Assembly: GCF_000730165.1 (NCBI RefSeq)
Contig: NZ_CP022110.1
Location: forward strand, 674,501-738,500
Length of the DNA: 64,000 nucleotides
Reading direction: 5' to 3'
DNA from: Nitrospirillum viridazoti CBAmc
GTDB lineage: Bacteria > Pseudomonadota > Alphaproteobacteria > Azospirillales > Azospirillaceae
Shown piece by piece: positions 28,901 to 37,396 of this stretch. Below the pieces are notes generated by a model, which worked only from the letters and a program-made list of their open reading frames with translations, was not told where the DNA came from and ran no database searches. The translations under genes were made by a program, and so were the position numbers. The number at the start of each line of letters is the position of its first letter. Within the stretch, counting starts at the first letter, position 1.

Positions 28901-29149
28901 ACCGGCACGGGCGATCAGCGCTTCGACCGTTTCGGGCCCGGCGGGGTGCTGCTGGAATCACGGGTGGTGAACCGCACCGCCACGTTCGTCTTCTACGCCG
29001 GCGACCGCTTCTTCGGTGTCATCACCGCCCATGTCCATGGAGCGCAGGCCGCCAACTACCACTTCACCAGCGCCCTGCCGGCCCAGCTGCTGCGCGTTTT
29101 GGCCCCGGCGCTGCAGCCCCTGATGCTGATGCCGCCGGACCAGGGGTAA
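25955..29149 (+). CDS. Atypical class A penicillin-binding protein (GT51 plus transpeptidase)
   Basis: A bifunctional peptidoglycan synthase of about 1064 residues. One membrane anchor (about residues 45-70: WVRVLGWTTSLAVLGCIGGA). The glycosyltransferase domain has the catalytic Glu in LLFIENRQLLDP and GGSTLATQTEKYRHS, both divergent from the usual EDxxFxxH and GGSTITQQ. The transpeptidase domain has SxxK as STAK in LDLGSTAKLRTL, SxN as SVN in RRSVNLVFIRLM, and KTG in PLGGKTGTGDQRF. So active-site residues are kept. Longer than typical PBP1a (about 800). The start is uncertain: a TTG at 25880 is also in frame. It ends directly against the next gene's stop. Confidence 0.85.
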   Translation: MTTSTDNSLGGAPLTGVSGRGDTLAALRPPVSRLAPGAGTADAAPKPPKVRRRGTPLWVRVLGWTTSLAVLGCIGGAAWLETETSGFESALLARVGRDLRYSVYPGSTTAVRYPTAGPYDERLGYTQMPSFLERLTAGPYRVTAQARMSPTLLDYLDLSFYPPYAEKTSAGLQVLDRGGTLLYGASYPERVFTSYASVPPVVANTLLFIENRQLLDPAHPYRNPAVDWDRFGLALLQIPLQVINPGAQRIGGSTLATQTEKYRHSAGGQTADGVEKLRQMASASMRAYMDGADTTQTRYRILVDYLNSTPLSARPGIGEINGLGDGLWAWYGTDFAAANQILRATPQTEEDLATQAVVYKQVLSLLLAQRRPSFYLTTNRTALDALCNEHLRVLEKAGVIPPALADAAQNFKLRFRDEAPDPPDVSYVEQKAVNAIRNRLTTMLGAHTLYQLDRLDLTTETTLDQAAQERVTGVLKRLADPAATAELGLTGDRLLTGADPAKVVYSVTLYERAPHANLVRVQVDTLDQPLDLNEGARLDLGSTAKLRTLISYLEIVEKLYRDYHQRDAASLRDISAAADDNLTRWVTDTLAQTGDQGLPAMLNAAMERTYSAGTGERFFTGGGLHSFNNFEKSDDHRILTVSEALRRSVNLVFIRLMRDVVNHYIAEGPARKDDVLDDPHHPARQTYLAQFADREGSTFLNHFWDEYGGLSPDKALEKLAAKAGTREERLAVIYRSVRPNSTPEDLARFLAAHGAVENDNRPGAHPAAKPQPLKPATVAALFEKVDPEKWSLNDRGYMAGVHPLELWLVAYLQDSPKAPKRQMLKESSTSRQESYQWLFSTRYKHAQDTRIGIVLEEEAFARIHADWKRLGYPFEALVPSYATSIGSSGDRPGALADLMGIIVNDGIRLPTARVTRLHFAAGTPYETVVGLDDQMKGERVLSHDLVEVVKAHLLDVVQNGTAQRAKGAFHDADGNPLPLGGKTGTGDQRFDRFGPGGVLLESRVVNRTATFVFYAGDRFFGVITAHVHGAQAANYHFTSALPAQLLRVLAPALQPLMLMPPDQG

Positions 29150-30151
29150 CTACAGCCCCGTTTCCTCCAGGAAGTGGTCGATATCCTCCCACACCGCGCG
29201 GCGGATGGTGTCGTTCTCCATCATCAGCTCATGCCTGGCGCCCGGATACTGATGGAAGCGGGCGTCGGGCAGGCGACGGGCCAGGGCGCGCAAGGCCGGG
29301 GAACTGACGATCCGGTCGGCGCCAGCTGCCAGGATCTGGATGGGCAGGTCCAGGCCCGACATCGTGGCGTGGGCGAGATAATCGGTGGAGCGGTAGGCGG
29401 CTGCCAGCCAGCCATAGGTGACGCCGCCCAGGCAAAGGTCCTGCTGCTGGCGGCAGGCGTCCAACGCCACCTTGAAGCGGCGCGGATCGCTGGTCAGGGG
29501 GTTGCCCTCGAACCGTTGCGCGTCGGGGTCGAAATCGCGCTGGCCGGGGGCGTAGGTTTCCGCCTTGCCTTGGCGGCAAGCCAGGTTGGCGATCAGGGCG
29601 GCGGCGCGGCCGGGCAGCGGGGCGGTGTTGATCCGCACCATGGCGGCCGACAGGATCAGGGCCTTCAGCCGCGGCACCTCCATCGCCGTGTCGCAGTCCA
29701 GCACATGACGCAGCATCAGGTGGCCGCCCATGCTATGGGCGAAGGCGACGACCGGCCCGGTGGGTGGGCACAGGGCGGCCATGATGGCCTCCAGATCCTC
29801 CAGGTAGGTCGAGAAGTCGTCGATGTGCCCCAGCTGGCGGTTGGGCAGGGGCCGGGTGGACAGGCCTTGGCCGCGCCAGTCGAAGGACACGACGCGCCAG
29901 CCCCTGACGGCCCACTCTGCCGCCTGCTCCGCATATTTTTCCAGAAATTCGCTGCGGCCGTTGACCAGCAGGCAGGTGCCGCGGCGGCCCTCCTCCCCCG
30001 CGCTCTGCCAGCAGCCCAGCCGCAGCCGCGCGCCGTCCGGGCGGTCCAGATACAGGTAGGCCCATCCGGCGCCGGCCGACGGGTAAGTCCATCCCGCCGG
30101 CGCGGCGCCGGGGGATGTTTCGCCAGGGGTTGTTTCGACTGCGTTGTCCAT
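29150..30151 (-). CDS. Alpha/beta hydrolase, lysophospholipase-like (PldB family)
   Basis: A 333-residue hydrolase of the serine aminopeptidase/Hydrolase_4 (monoacylglycerol lipase, PldB) type. The early strand region is VVSFDWRGQGLSTRPLPN. The nucleophile elbow is VVAFAHSMGGHLMLRH (GxSxG-like, AHSMG). The acid is in QILAAGADRIVSS and the catalytic His in YPGARHELMMEND, so the triad is complete. No signal peptide, so cytoplasmic. The ATG at 30151 (MDNAVETTPG) is preferred to an upstream in-frame ATG. Its TAG abuts the TAA of the penicillin-binding protein gene. The substrate is unknown, but membrane lipid turnover is likely. Confidence 0.88.
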   Translation of the reverse strand: MDNAVETTPGETSPGAAPAGWTYPSAGAGWAYLYLDRPDGARLRLGCWQSAGEEGRRGTCLLVNGRSEFLEKYAEQAAEWAVRGWRVVSFDWRGQGLSTRPLPNRQLGHIDDFSTYLEDLEAIMAALCPPTGPVVAFAHSMGGHLMLRHVLDCDTAMEVPRLKALILSAAMVRINTAPLPGRAAALIANLACRQGKAETYAPGQRDFDPDAQRFEGNPLTSDPRRFKVALDACRQQQDLCLGGVTYGWLAAAYRSTDYLAHATMSGLDLPIQILAAGADRIVSSPALRALARRLPDARFHQYPGARHELMMENDTIRRAVWEDIDHFLEETGL

Positions 30152-30295
30152 GACAGCGACGGTTCCGGCCCGCATAGTTCTCGGCGCTATTGTCCCCATT
30201 GTCGGCGCGATTCGGGGCGGCGATCAAGTCGCCGATCCATATCTGCACATTTTATCAGATTATTGGCGGGGTGCCGCTTTCCGCTATGCGCGTGC

Positions 30296-31233
30296 TCACA
30301 GGGCGGGTGGAAAAGTTTCATCCGTCCCCTGGGGTTCGGCCACGGCGGGGCCCGCGTGGTTGATGAAGTTGCGCACCAGTACACGCGTGTCACCCCGCCG
30401 CCAGGCCAGCGCCAGCCGGGCCGTCGGCTGGGGAATACCCGACAGCGGGGCCAGGGGCAGGAAGACCACGCCCGCCACCCGCACCTGGGACATCGACGCC
30501 GGCATGATGGACACGCCCAATTCGGCCGCCACCAGGTTGACGATGGAACTCATCTGCGGCGCCGTCTGGTACAGCCGCGGCTCGAACCCGGCGGCGCGGC
30601 AGGCGGCCATGGTGGTCTCGAACATGCTGGGGCCGGCTCCCTTGGGAAACAGGATGAAGGGGTCGTCCCTCAGCCGGCCCAGGTCCAGCACCGGGGCGCC
30701 CGCCGCCGGATGGCCGGCGGGCAGGACGGCCACCATGGGCTCCACCGCCAGCAGGCGGGTCTGCACCGGGCCGCCCGGGGGCGGGTCGGTGCGCAGGAAG
30801 ATGATGTCGACCTCTCCCCCTTCCAGTGCCGCCAGCAAGGGAATGGAATTCGATTCGACCAGGCCCAAATCCACCTCGGGATGGCCCGGCGAAAGGACCG
30901 GATGGCGCCGGCCACCGCCGGGTTGAAGGCGGAGGAGGAGGTGAAGCCCGCCCGCAGGCTGCCCAGCTCCCCCCGCGCCGCCCGCCGCGCGCTGTCCAGC
31001 GCCTGCTGCGCCAGGGCGGGGAAGGGGCGCACGCGGTCCATGAAGGCGCGGCCTGCCTCCGTCAGTTCGGCGCCATGGGGCACGCGGTGGAACAGCGCCG
31101 CCCCCACCTCGCGCTCCAGGTCTTTGATCTGCTGGCTCAACGGCGGCTGGCCGATGCCCAGGCGGGCCGCCGCGCGGGTGAAGTTGCCTTCCTCGGCTAC
31201 CGCCAGGAAATAGCGGATGTGGCGCAGTTCCAT
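30296..31233 (-). pseudogene. LysR-family regulator, frameshifted near 30887
   Basis: The N-terminal HTH ([20 protein letters not shown], then [20 protein letters not shown]) reads in one frame from the ATG at 31233 to about 30888. The substrate-binding domain continues in another frame ([20 protein letters not shown], ending ETFPPAL at 30296). At the junction [13 protein letters not shown] runs out of frame in CGCCGGGCCATCCC; adding one base restores RGHPEVDL. Both halves are otherwise intact and of normal length, together about 312 residues. The lesion is thus a single-base deletion or a sequencing error in a G/C run. Divergent from the MFS exporter it probably controls. Confidence 0.85.
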
Positions 31234-31377
31234 GTTCGTGGCCCCGGTTCCTGGTTTCGCCATTGCTAAAAGCGATCACCTTCGCCTGTGCCATATATTG
31301 GACCTCTGGCCTCGCCGGCGCCAGTTTCCGGTGTAGGCCCGTTCCTGGGCGAACTGTTATTTTTGAGGATGGCCATC

Positions 31378-32580
31378 ATGGAATCCCTACATTGGCGACG
31401 GAACCTGTACGTCTGCCTGTTCGGGTCCTTCACCACCATCGCGGGCCTCAGCCTGATCTTGCCCTTCCTTCCCCTGTATGTGGAGCATCTGGGGGTGGCG
31501 GGGCGTGCCGCCATCGTGCAGTGGTCGGGCATCGCCTATGGCGCCACCTTCTTCGGCGCGGGCGCCACCGCCCCCCTGTGGGGCAAGTTCGCCGACCGCT
31601 ACGGCCGCAAGGTCATCCTGATCCGCGCCAGCCTGGCCATGACGGTGGCCATCGCCCTGACCGGCCTGGTGCAGGACGTCTATCAGCTGGTGGCGCTGCG
31701 CCTGCTGGCGGGCCTGCTGGGTGGTTACGCCTCCGGCTCCATCGTGCTGGTGGCGACGCAGACGCCCAAGTCCCGCTCCGGTTGGGCGCTGGGCATCCTG
31801 TCCACCGGCATGCTGGCCGGCAGCCTGGCTGGGCCGTTGATCGGCGGGGCGCTGCCCGGCCTCATCGGCCTGCGCCAGACCTTCCTCGCCGCCGCCGGCG
31901 TCATCTTCCTGACCTTCATCGCCACCGCCACCCTGATCCGTGAGGAGCCGCGGGCCAGGGCCGCCGGCCCTCACCCCACCGGCAGCCCCTGGCGCCAGAT
32001 TCCCGACCGGCGTCCGGTCTACGCCATGCTGCTGACCGCCTGCATGCTCATGGTGGCCAACATGTCGATCGAGCCCATCATCACCGTCTATGTCGGCCAG
32101 ATCGCCGCCCCCGGCAGCGACGTCGCCTTCCTGTCCGGCCTGGTGATGGCGGGCGGCGCCCTGGCCAGCATGCTGGCGGCACCCCGCGTGGGGCGGCTGA
32201 CCGATCGGCTGGGGCCGCGCACGGTGGTCATCGCCTGCCTGGCCGCCACCGGCCTGCTGATGATCCCGCAGGCCTTCGTCACCCATACCTGGCAATTGGT
32301 GGCCTTGCGCTTCTTCATGGGCCTGACCCTGGCGGGCCTGCTGCCGGCCATCACCACCCTGATCCGCCATGCCGTGCCCGACCGGGTAGCGGGCGCCATC
32401 CTGGGCTATTCCACCTCCGCCCAGTTCGCAGGGCAGGTGGCGGGGCCGCTGCTGGGCGGATTCATCGGCGGCCACGTCGGCATGCGCGCGGTGTTCTTCG
32501 TCACCGCCATCCTGCTGTTCGCCAGCGCCGCCCTGAACGCCCGGCTGAAGATTTATTCCGACCCCGCCCATGCGGTCTAA
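31378..32580 (+). CDS. MFS transporter, DHA1 drug-exporter type (MdtG-like)
   Basis: A 400-residue transporter with about 12 hydrophobic segments. The motif A region after TM2 is GKFADRYGRKVILI, and its echo in the second half is GRLTDRLGPRTVVI. LRLLAGLLGGYASGS and GMLAGSLAGPLIGGALPG (motif C-like) follow. This points to a proton-driven drug efflux member. The ATG at 31378 is preferred because GAGG sits 9 bases upstream, while the in-frame ATG at 31369 directly touches the GAGG. Divergent from a frameshifted LysR gene, so its regulation may be altered. Confidence 0.9.
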   Translation: MESLHWRRNLYVCLFGSFTTIAGLSLILPFLPLYVEHLGVAGRAAIVQWSGIAYGATFFGAGATAPLWGKFADRYGRKVILIRASLAMTVAIALTGLVQDVYQLVALRLLAGLLGGYASGSIVLVATQTPKSRSGWALGILSTGMLAGSLAGPLIGGALPGLIGLRQTFLAAAGVIFLTFIATATLIREEPRARAAGPHPTGSPWRQIPDRRPVYAMLLTACMLMVANMSIEPIITVYVGQIAAPGSDVAFLSGLVMAGGALASMLAAPRVGRLTDRLGPRTVVIACLAATGLLMIPQAFVTHTWQLVALRFFMGLTLAGLLPAITTLIRHAVPDRVAGAILGYSTSAQFAGQVAGPLLGGFIGGHVGMRAVFFVTAILLFASAALNARLKIYSDPAHAV

Positions 32581-32697
32581 GGGCGGGGGGCTTGCGCGGG
32601 AAGGGCTTTGCACGGCGGGGCGTTAGCGCCTATATCCGGACGCATCGGATACCCGCCTGTTCACGGCCCACCTCAAGTCGACGGAAAGCCGCCGGTC

Positions 32698-33648
32698 ATG
32701 AAGTTACTGCGCCACTATGAGGATGCGCCCGCCGAGTTGCGTGGGGCTGTCGTGGCCCTGGGCAATTTCGATGGCGTGCATCGGGGCCATCGCGCCGTCA
32801 TCGGCCAAGCCCGCGCGCTGGCCGACGATCTGGGCCGCCCGGCTGGGGTGGTGACGTTCGAGCCGCACCCGCGCAGCTTCTTCCGGCCCAACGACCCACC
32901 TTTCCGCCTGACGCCCCTGCGCATCAAGACCCACCTGATCGAGGCGCTGGGCATGGACGCCATGGTGGTGCTGCACTTCGACGCCGCCCTGGCGGGCATG
33001 ACGGCTGAGGAGTTCGTGGATACGGTGCTGGTCCAGGGTTTGGGCGTGCGCCATGTGGTGGCCGGCTATGACTTCCTGTTCGGTCACAATCGGAGCGGCG
33101 ACATGGCGCTGCTGCGCGCCCTGGGCGCCCGCCACGGCTTCGGCGTGACCGAGGCGCGGCCGGTGGCCAATGGCGCGGGCGAGCCTTATTCCTCCACCGC
33201 CGTCCGCCGTCACCTGCAGGAGGGCCGGCCGCAAGAGGCGGCCGCCATCCTGGGGCATCCCTTCGAGATCGAGGGCCGGGTGGAGCACGGCGACAAGCGG
33301 GGCCGCACCATCGGCTTCCCCACCGCCAACATCGAAATCCACGATTATCTGCGCCCCCATTTCGGCGTTTACGCCGTGCGCGCCGGCGTGGACGAAGGGG
33401 CGGGCACCGTCTGGCTCGACGGGGTGGCCAACCTGGGCCGCCGGCCCACCGTGGGGGGTACGGTGGAGCGGCTGGAGGCCCACCTGTTCGACTTCGACGG
33501 CGATCTCTACGGCCGCCATGTCCGCGTGCAGCTGCTGGACTTCATCCGGCCGGAGATGAAGTTTGAGAATTTCCAGGCGCTGAAGGACCAGATCGCCCGG
33601 GACGCGGACGAGGCCCGCCGCCGGCTGGCGGCGCTCCCCGGCGCTTAA
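32698..33648 (+). CDS. ribF: Bifunctional riboflavin kinase / FAD synthetase
   Basis: RibF makes FMN from riboflavin and then FAD. The N-terminal FAD synthetase domain shows VVALGNFDGVHRGHRAVIGQ and later YDFLFGHNRSGDM and STAVRRHLQEG. The C-terminal riboflavin kinase domain starts FEIEGRVEHGDKRGRTIGFP with the family GxPTAN (FPTANIEI) and ends with LFDFDGDLYGRHVRVQLLDF. The length of 316 residues is typical. The ATG at 32698 matches the family N-terminus (MKLLRHYEDAP). It is followed by ileS, a conserved order. Confidence 0.96.
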   Translation: MKLLRHYEDAPAELRGAVVALGNFDGVHRGHRAVIGQARALADDLGRPAGVVTFEPHPRSFFRPNDPPFRLTPLRIKTHLIEALGMDAMVVLHFDAALAGMTAEEFVDTVLVQGLGVRHVVAGYDFLFGHNRSGDMALLRALGARHGFGVTEARPVANGAGEPYSSTAVRRHLQEGRPQEAAAILGHPFEIEGRVEHGDKRGRTIGFPTANIEIHDYLRPHFGVYAVRAGVDEGAGTVWLDGVANLGRRPTVGGTVERLEAHLFDFDGDLYGRHVRVQLLDFIRPEMKFENFQALKDQIARDADEARRRLAALPGA

Positions 33649-33691
33649 GTTGGCCATCGCCTTGACGCTTCCGGACACCATCCCATCTTGC

Positions 33692-33719
33692 TTGACCCAC
33701 AGGGGCCGGCTGCTAACAT
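33692..33719 (+). promoter_or_regulatory. Candidate promoter for ileS-lspA
   Basis: TTGACC at 33692-33697 and TAACAT at 33714-33719, separated by 16 bp, in the 276-bp gap before ileS. The start codon lies about 200 bp downstream, leaving a long leader in which no clear T-box or attenuator was seen. Confidence 0.4.
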
Positions 33720-33924
33720 CCGCCCCCATGTTGCCAACGCGCCAGATCAGGGTCATGGACCTGCGAATTATCGACCCGGTCTCCTGAGGGGGGCCGGGAC
33801 CAGGGCGCGCTCATCCGCGTACCACCACCGCCGACTATCCCGCCGGCCTTACCCCCGGGGCGCCCGCATCCGCCTCCGGACAAGGGCAAGGCCGCCATCC
33901 GAACACCGGATTTTCTGACCCGCC

Positions 33925-36792
33925 ATGACCCGCGATCTTAAAGACACCGTTTTCCTGCCGCGCACCGATTTCCCCATGCGTGGCGGCCTGCCGAAGAAGG
34001 AGCCGGAGCTGCTGGCCCACTGGGCGGCCATCGACCTGTACGGCAAGCTGCGCCAGGACGGGGCGGAGCGCGCGCCCTTCGTGCTGCATGACGGCCCGCC
34101 CTACGCCAACGGCAACATCCACATCGGCCACGCGGTCAACAAGATCCTGAAGGACGTGGTCATCCGCAGCCAGCAGATGCAGGGCCGCAATGCCGTCTAT
34201 GTCCCCGGCTGGGACTGCCACGGCCTGCCCATCGAATGGAAGATCGAGGAGAAGTACCGCAAGGCCGGCAAGGATAAGGACGAGGTGCCGGTCCTGCAGT
34301 TCCGCGCCGAATGCCGCAACTTCGCCGCCGAATGGGTGGGAATCCAGGCCACCGAGTTTCGCCGCCTGGGCGTGGAAGGCGACTGGCAGAACCCCTACCT
34401 GACCATGGCGTTCGACGCCGAATCCGCCATCGTGCGCGAGATCCACAAGTTCCTGCTGAACGGCGGCCTGTACAAGGGCGCCAAGCCCGTCATGTGGTCG
34501 GTGGTGGAAAAGACCGCCCTGGCCGAGGCGGAGGTCGAATACCAGGACGTGACCTCGCCCATGATCTGGGTGCGCTTCCCCGTGGTGACGGCGCCCACGC
34601 CGGTGCTGAATGGTGCGGCGGTCGTCATCTGGACCACCACCCCCTGGACCATGCCGGGCAACCGCGCCGTGGCCTATGGCGAGGATATCCCCTACGCGGT
34701 CTACACTGTGACCGAGGCGCAGGAAGGCTCGCTCGCCAAGGTGGGTGAAAAGCTCATCCTGGCCCAGGCCCTGGCCGAGGGGGTGGCGACGTCGGCCAAG
34801 GCGACGTTCGCCAAGGGCGCGGACGTTGCCGCCGCCGACCTCAACGGCGCCATCCTGGCCCATCCCTTCCGTGGGCATCCGGAGGCCAACGGAGGCTACG
34901 ACTACCCCGTGCCGTTGCTGCCGGGCGACCATGTCACGTCCGACGCCGGCACCGGTTTCGTCCACACCGCGCCCGGCCATGGTGCCGAAGACTTCGACCT
35001 CGGCCGCAAGTTCGGGCTGGAGGTGCCGCGGACCGTGGACGCGGACGGCAGCTATTACGCCCATGTGCCGCTATTCGCCGGTGCCCGCGTCTACACGCCG
35101 GAAGGCAAGCCGGGTGACGCCAACGGCAAGTCCATCAGCGCCCTGATCGCGCAAGGGGCGCTGCTGGCCAAGGGCAACCTGAAGCACAGCTACCCGCACA
35201 GCTGGCGCTCCAAGGCGCCGCTGATCTTCCGCACCACGCCGCAGTGGTTCATTTCCATGGACACCAACGACCTGCGGGCGCGGGCGCTGGCGGCCATCGA
35301 TGAGACGCAGTGGGTGCCGCCGCAGGGCCGCAACCGCATCCACGCCATGGTGGAAAGCCGCCCCGACTGGTGCATCAGCCGTCAGCGCGCCTGGGGCGTG
35401 CCCATCGCCCTGTTCCTGTCCAAGGCGGACGGCCAGCCCCTGAAGGACGAGGGCGTGCTGAACCGCATCGCTAGCTTCTTCGAGACCGAGGGGGCGGACG
35501 CCTGGTACAACCGGCCCGCCGCCGACTTCCTGGGCCCGGATTATGACCCGGCCGATTTCGACCAGGTGTTCGACATCGTCGACGTCTGGTTCGAATCGGG
35601 CTCCACCCACGCCTTCGTGCTGGAGCGGCGTAACGACCTGTCCTCGCCCGCCGACCTCTACCTGGAAGGGTCGGACCAGCATCGCGGTTGGTTCCATTCC
35701 TCGCTGCTGGAAAGCTGCGGCACCCGGGGCCGCGCGCCCTTCAAGGCGGTGCTGACCCATGGCTTCGCGCTCGATGAGCAGGGCCGCAAGATGTCCAAGT
35801 CCCTGGGCAACGTGGTGGCGCCGCAGCAGGTGATGGAGGAGTACGGCGCCGACATCCTGCGCCTGTGGGTCGTGGGCTCCGACTATTCGGAGGATCTGAA
35901 GGTCGGCAAGGAGATCCTGAAGAGCAACGCCGATCTCTATCGCCGCTTGCGCAATACCCTGCGTTACCTGCTGGGCGCCCTGGCCGATTTCACGGAGGCG
36001 GAGCGGGTGGAACCGGCCGCCATGCCGGACCTGGAGCGCTGGGTGCTGCACCGCCTGGCGGAGATGGATGCCATCGTGCGCCAATCCACCAAGGAATACG
36101 ATCTGCACCGCCTGATCACCGAGCTGCATAACTTCTGCGCGGTGGACCTGTCGGCCTTCTACTTCGACGTCCGCAAGGACAGCCTGTACTGCGACGCGCC
36201 GACCAGTGCCCGCCGGCGCGCCGTGCGCACGGTGCTGGAACGGCTGTTCGTGACGCTGACCGCCTGGCTGGCCCCCATCCTGTGCTTCACGGCGGAAGAG
36301 GCCTGGCTGGCCTTCCTGGTGGAGGGCGACGACGCCCGTCGCGCCGCTTGGCCGGAAAGCGTGCACCTGCGCCAGTTCCCCGACATTCCGGCGGATTGGC
36401 GCAATGATGCCCTGGCCGCCCGCTGGACCGTGGTGCGCGACGTGCGCCGCGCGGTCACGGGCGCCCTGGAACTGAAGCGCGCCGACAAGACCATCGGTTC
36501 TTCCCTGCAGGCGCACCCCACGGTGTATGTGCAGGAGGCCCACCAGGCGGCCCTGGCCGGCCTGGACCTGGCGGAGATCAGCATCACCTCCGGCATCACC
36601 GTGATGGTGGGTGCGGCCCCCGAAGGCGCCTTCGCCCTGGCCGACGTGGCCGGCGTGGGCGTGGTGTTCGGCCCGGCCGAGGGTGAGAAATGCGAGCGCT
36701 GCTGGCGCATCCTGCCGGAAGTGCCGGCAGCGGCGGAGGGCGTGGAGCAGTTGTGCCATCGCTGCGATGACGCGGTAGGACACCACGTATGA
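33925..36792 (+). CDS. ileS: Isoleucyl-tRNA synthetase
   Basis: A class I aminoacyl-tRNA synthetase of 955 residues that also edits Val-tRNAIle. The HIGH motif is at residues 66-69 (GNIHIGHAVNK). The editing domain (about 190-400) includes WTTTPWTMPGNRAVAYG and HTAPGHGAEDF. The signature KMSKS is at 622-626 in GRKMSKSLGNVVAPQQ. The C-terminus has a zinc-finger pattern, CERCWRILPEV and CHRCDDAVGHHV. The last codons overlap the lspA start, so both are translated from one message. Confidence 0.98.
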   Translation: MTRDLKDTVFLPRTDFPMRGGLPKKEPELLAHWAAIDLYGKLRQDGAERAPFVLHDGPPYANGNIHIGHAVNKILKDVVIRSQQMQGRNAVYVPGWDCHGLPIEWKIEEKYRKAGKDKDEVPVLQFRAECRNFAAEWVGIQATEFRRLGVEGDWQNPYLTMAFDAESAIVREIHKFLLNGGLYKGAKPVMWSVVEKTALAEAEVEYQDVTSPMIWVRFPVVTAPTPVLNGAAVVIWTTTPWTMPGNRAVAYGEDIPYAVYTVTEAQEGSLAKVGEKLILAQALAEGVATSAKATFAKGADVAAADLNGAILAHPFRGHPEANGGYDYPVPLLPGDHVTSDAGTGFVHTAPGHGAEDFDLGRKFGLEVPRTVDADGSYYAHVPLFAGARVYTPEGKPGDANGKSISALIAQGALLAKGNLKHSYPHSWRSKAPLIFRTTPQWFISMDTNDLRARALAAIDETQWVPPQGRNRIHAMVESRPDWCISRQRAWGVPIALFLSKADGQPLKDEGVLNRIASFFETEGADAWYNRPAADFLGPDYDPADFDQVFDIVDVWFESGSTHAFVLERRNDLSSPADLYLEGSDQHRGWFHSSLLESCGTRGRAPFKAVLTHGFALDEQGRKMSKSLGNVVAPQQVMEEYGADILRLWVVGSDYSEDLKVGKEILKSNADLYRRLRNTLRYLLGALADFTEAERVEPAAMPDLERWVLHRLAEMDAIVRQSTKEYDLHRLITELHNFCAVDLSAFYFDVRKDSLYCDAPTSARRRAVRTVLERLFVTLTAWLAPILCFTAEEAWLAFLVEGDDARRAAWPESVHLRQFPDIPADWRNDALAARWTVVRDVRRAVTGALELKRADKTIGSSLQAHPTVYVQEAHQAALAGLDLAEISITSGITVMVGAAPEGAFALADVAGVGVVFGPAEGEKCERCWRILPEVPAAAEGVEQLCHRCDDAVGHHV

Positions 36793-37286
36793 GCATGCTG
36801 ACCCGCGTGTTGGGGCGGTTCGGCGTTCCGGGCCTGTTGGCGGCGGCCGTCATCCTGGCCGCCGACCAGGCCAGCAAGGCCGCCATTCTGGGCCGCTTCG
36901 CCGAGGCTGGCGACGGCGTGACCCTGCTGCCCTTCTTCAACCTGGTGCTGGTGTGGAACCACGGCGTCAGCTTCGGCCTGTTTAATCAGGGCGGCGCGAC
37001 GGGCACGGTCCTGTTGATCGTGTTAGCCCTGGTCATCACCGCCGCCATGGCGGTGTGGATGCGCCGCGCGGCCCGCCTGATCGAGGCGGTATGCGCCGGC
37101 ATGGTGATCGGCGGGGCTTTGGGGAACGTGATCGACCGGCTGCGCCTGGGCGCCGTCGTTGATTTTCTGGACTTCCACATCGCGGCGTGGCATTGGCCGG
37201 CATTCAACGTTGCCGATAGCGGCATCGTCGTCGGCATGCTGGTGCTGGTCGTGGATGGGCTGTTCGTCAAGCCCGCGACGCGGTAG
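36789..37286 (+). CDS. lspA: Lipoprotein signal peptidase (signal peptidase II)
   Basis: LspA is an inner-membrane aspartyl protease that removes the signal peptide from diacylglyceryl-modified prolipoproteins, following Lgt. The 165-residue protein has four hydrophobic segments. The conserved motifs are LVWNHGVSFGLFNQG, and the two catalytic aspartates in GNVIDRLRLGAVVDFLDFH and FNVADSGIVVG. The ATG overlaps the ileS TGA by 4 bases. ileS-lspA followed by a lipoprotein gene is a common proteobacterial arrangement. Confidence 0.97.
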   Translation: MSMLTRVLGRFGVPGLLAAAVILAADQASKAAILGRFAEAGDGVTLLPFFNLVLVWNHGVSFGLFNQGGATGTVLLIVLALVITAAMAVWMRRAARLIEAVCAGMVIGGALGNVIDRLRLGAVVDFLDFHIAAWHWPAFNVADSGIVVGMLVLVVDGLFVKPATR

Positions 37287-37396
37287 GGTGTCGCCGTCAA
37301 CGGAGCGGTGGGGCTCCGCGGATGGGGTTGGTTCCGTTTTTGGGTCAGGTTCACGGGGGTCCCGGGGTTCGGGGCCTACATTCGACGGACGAGGAT

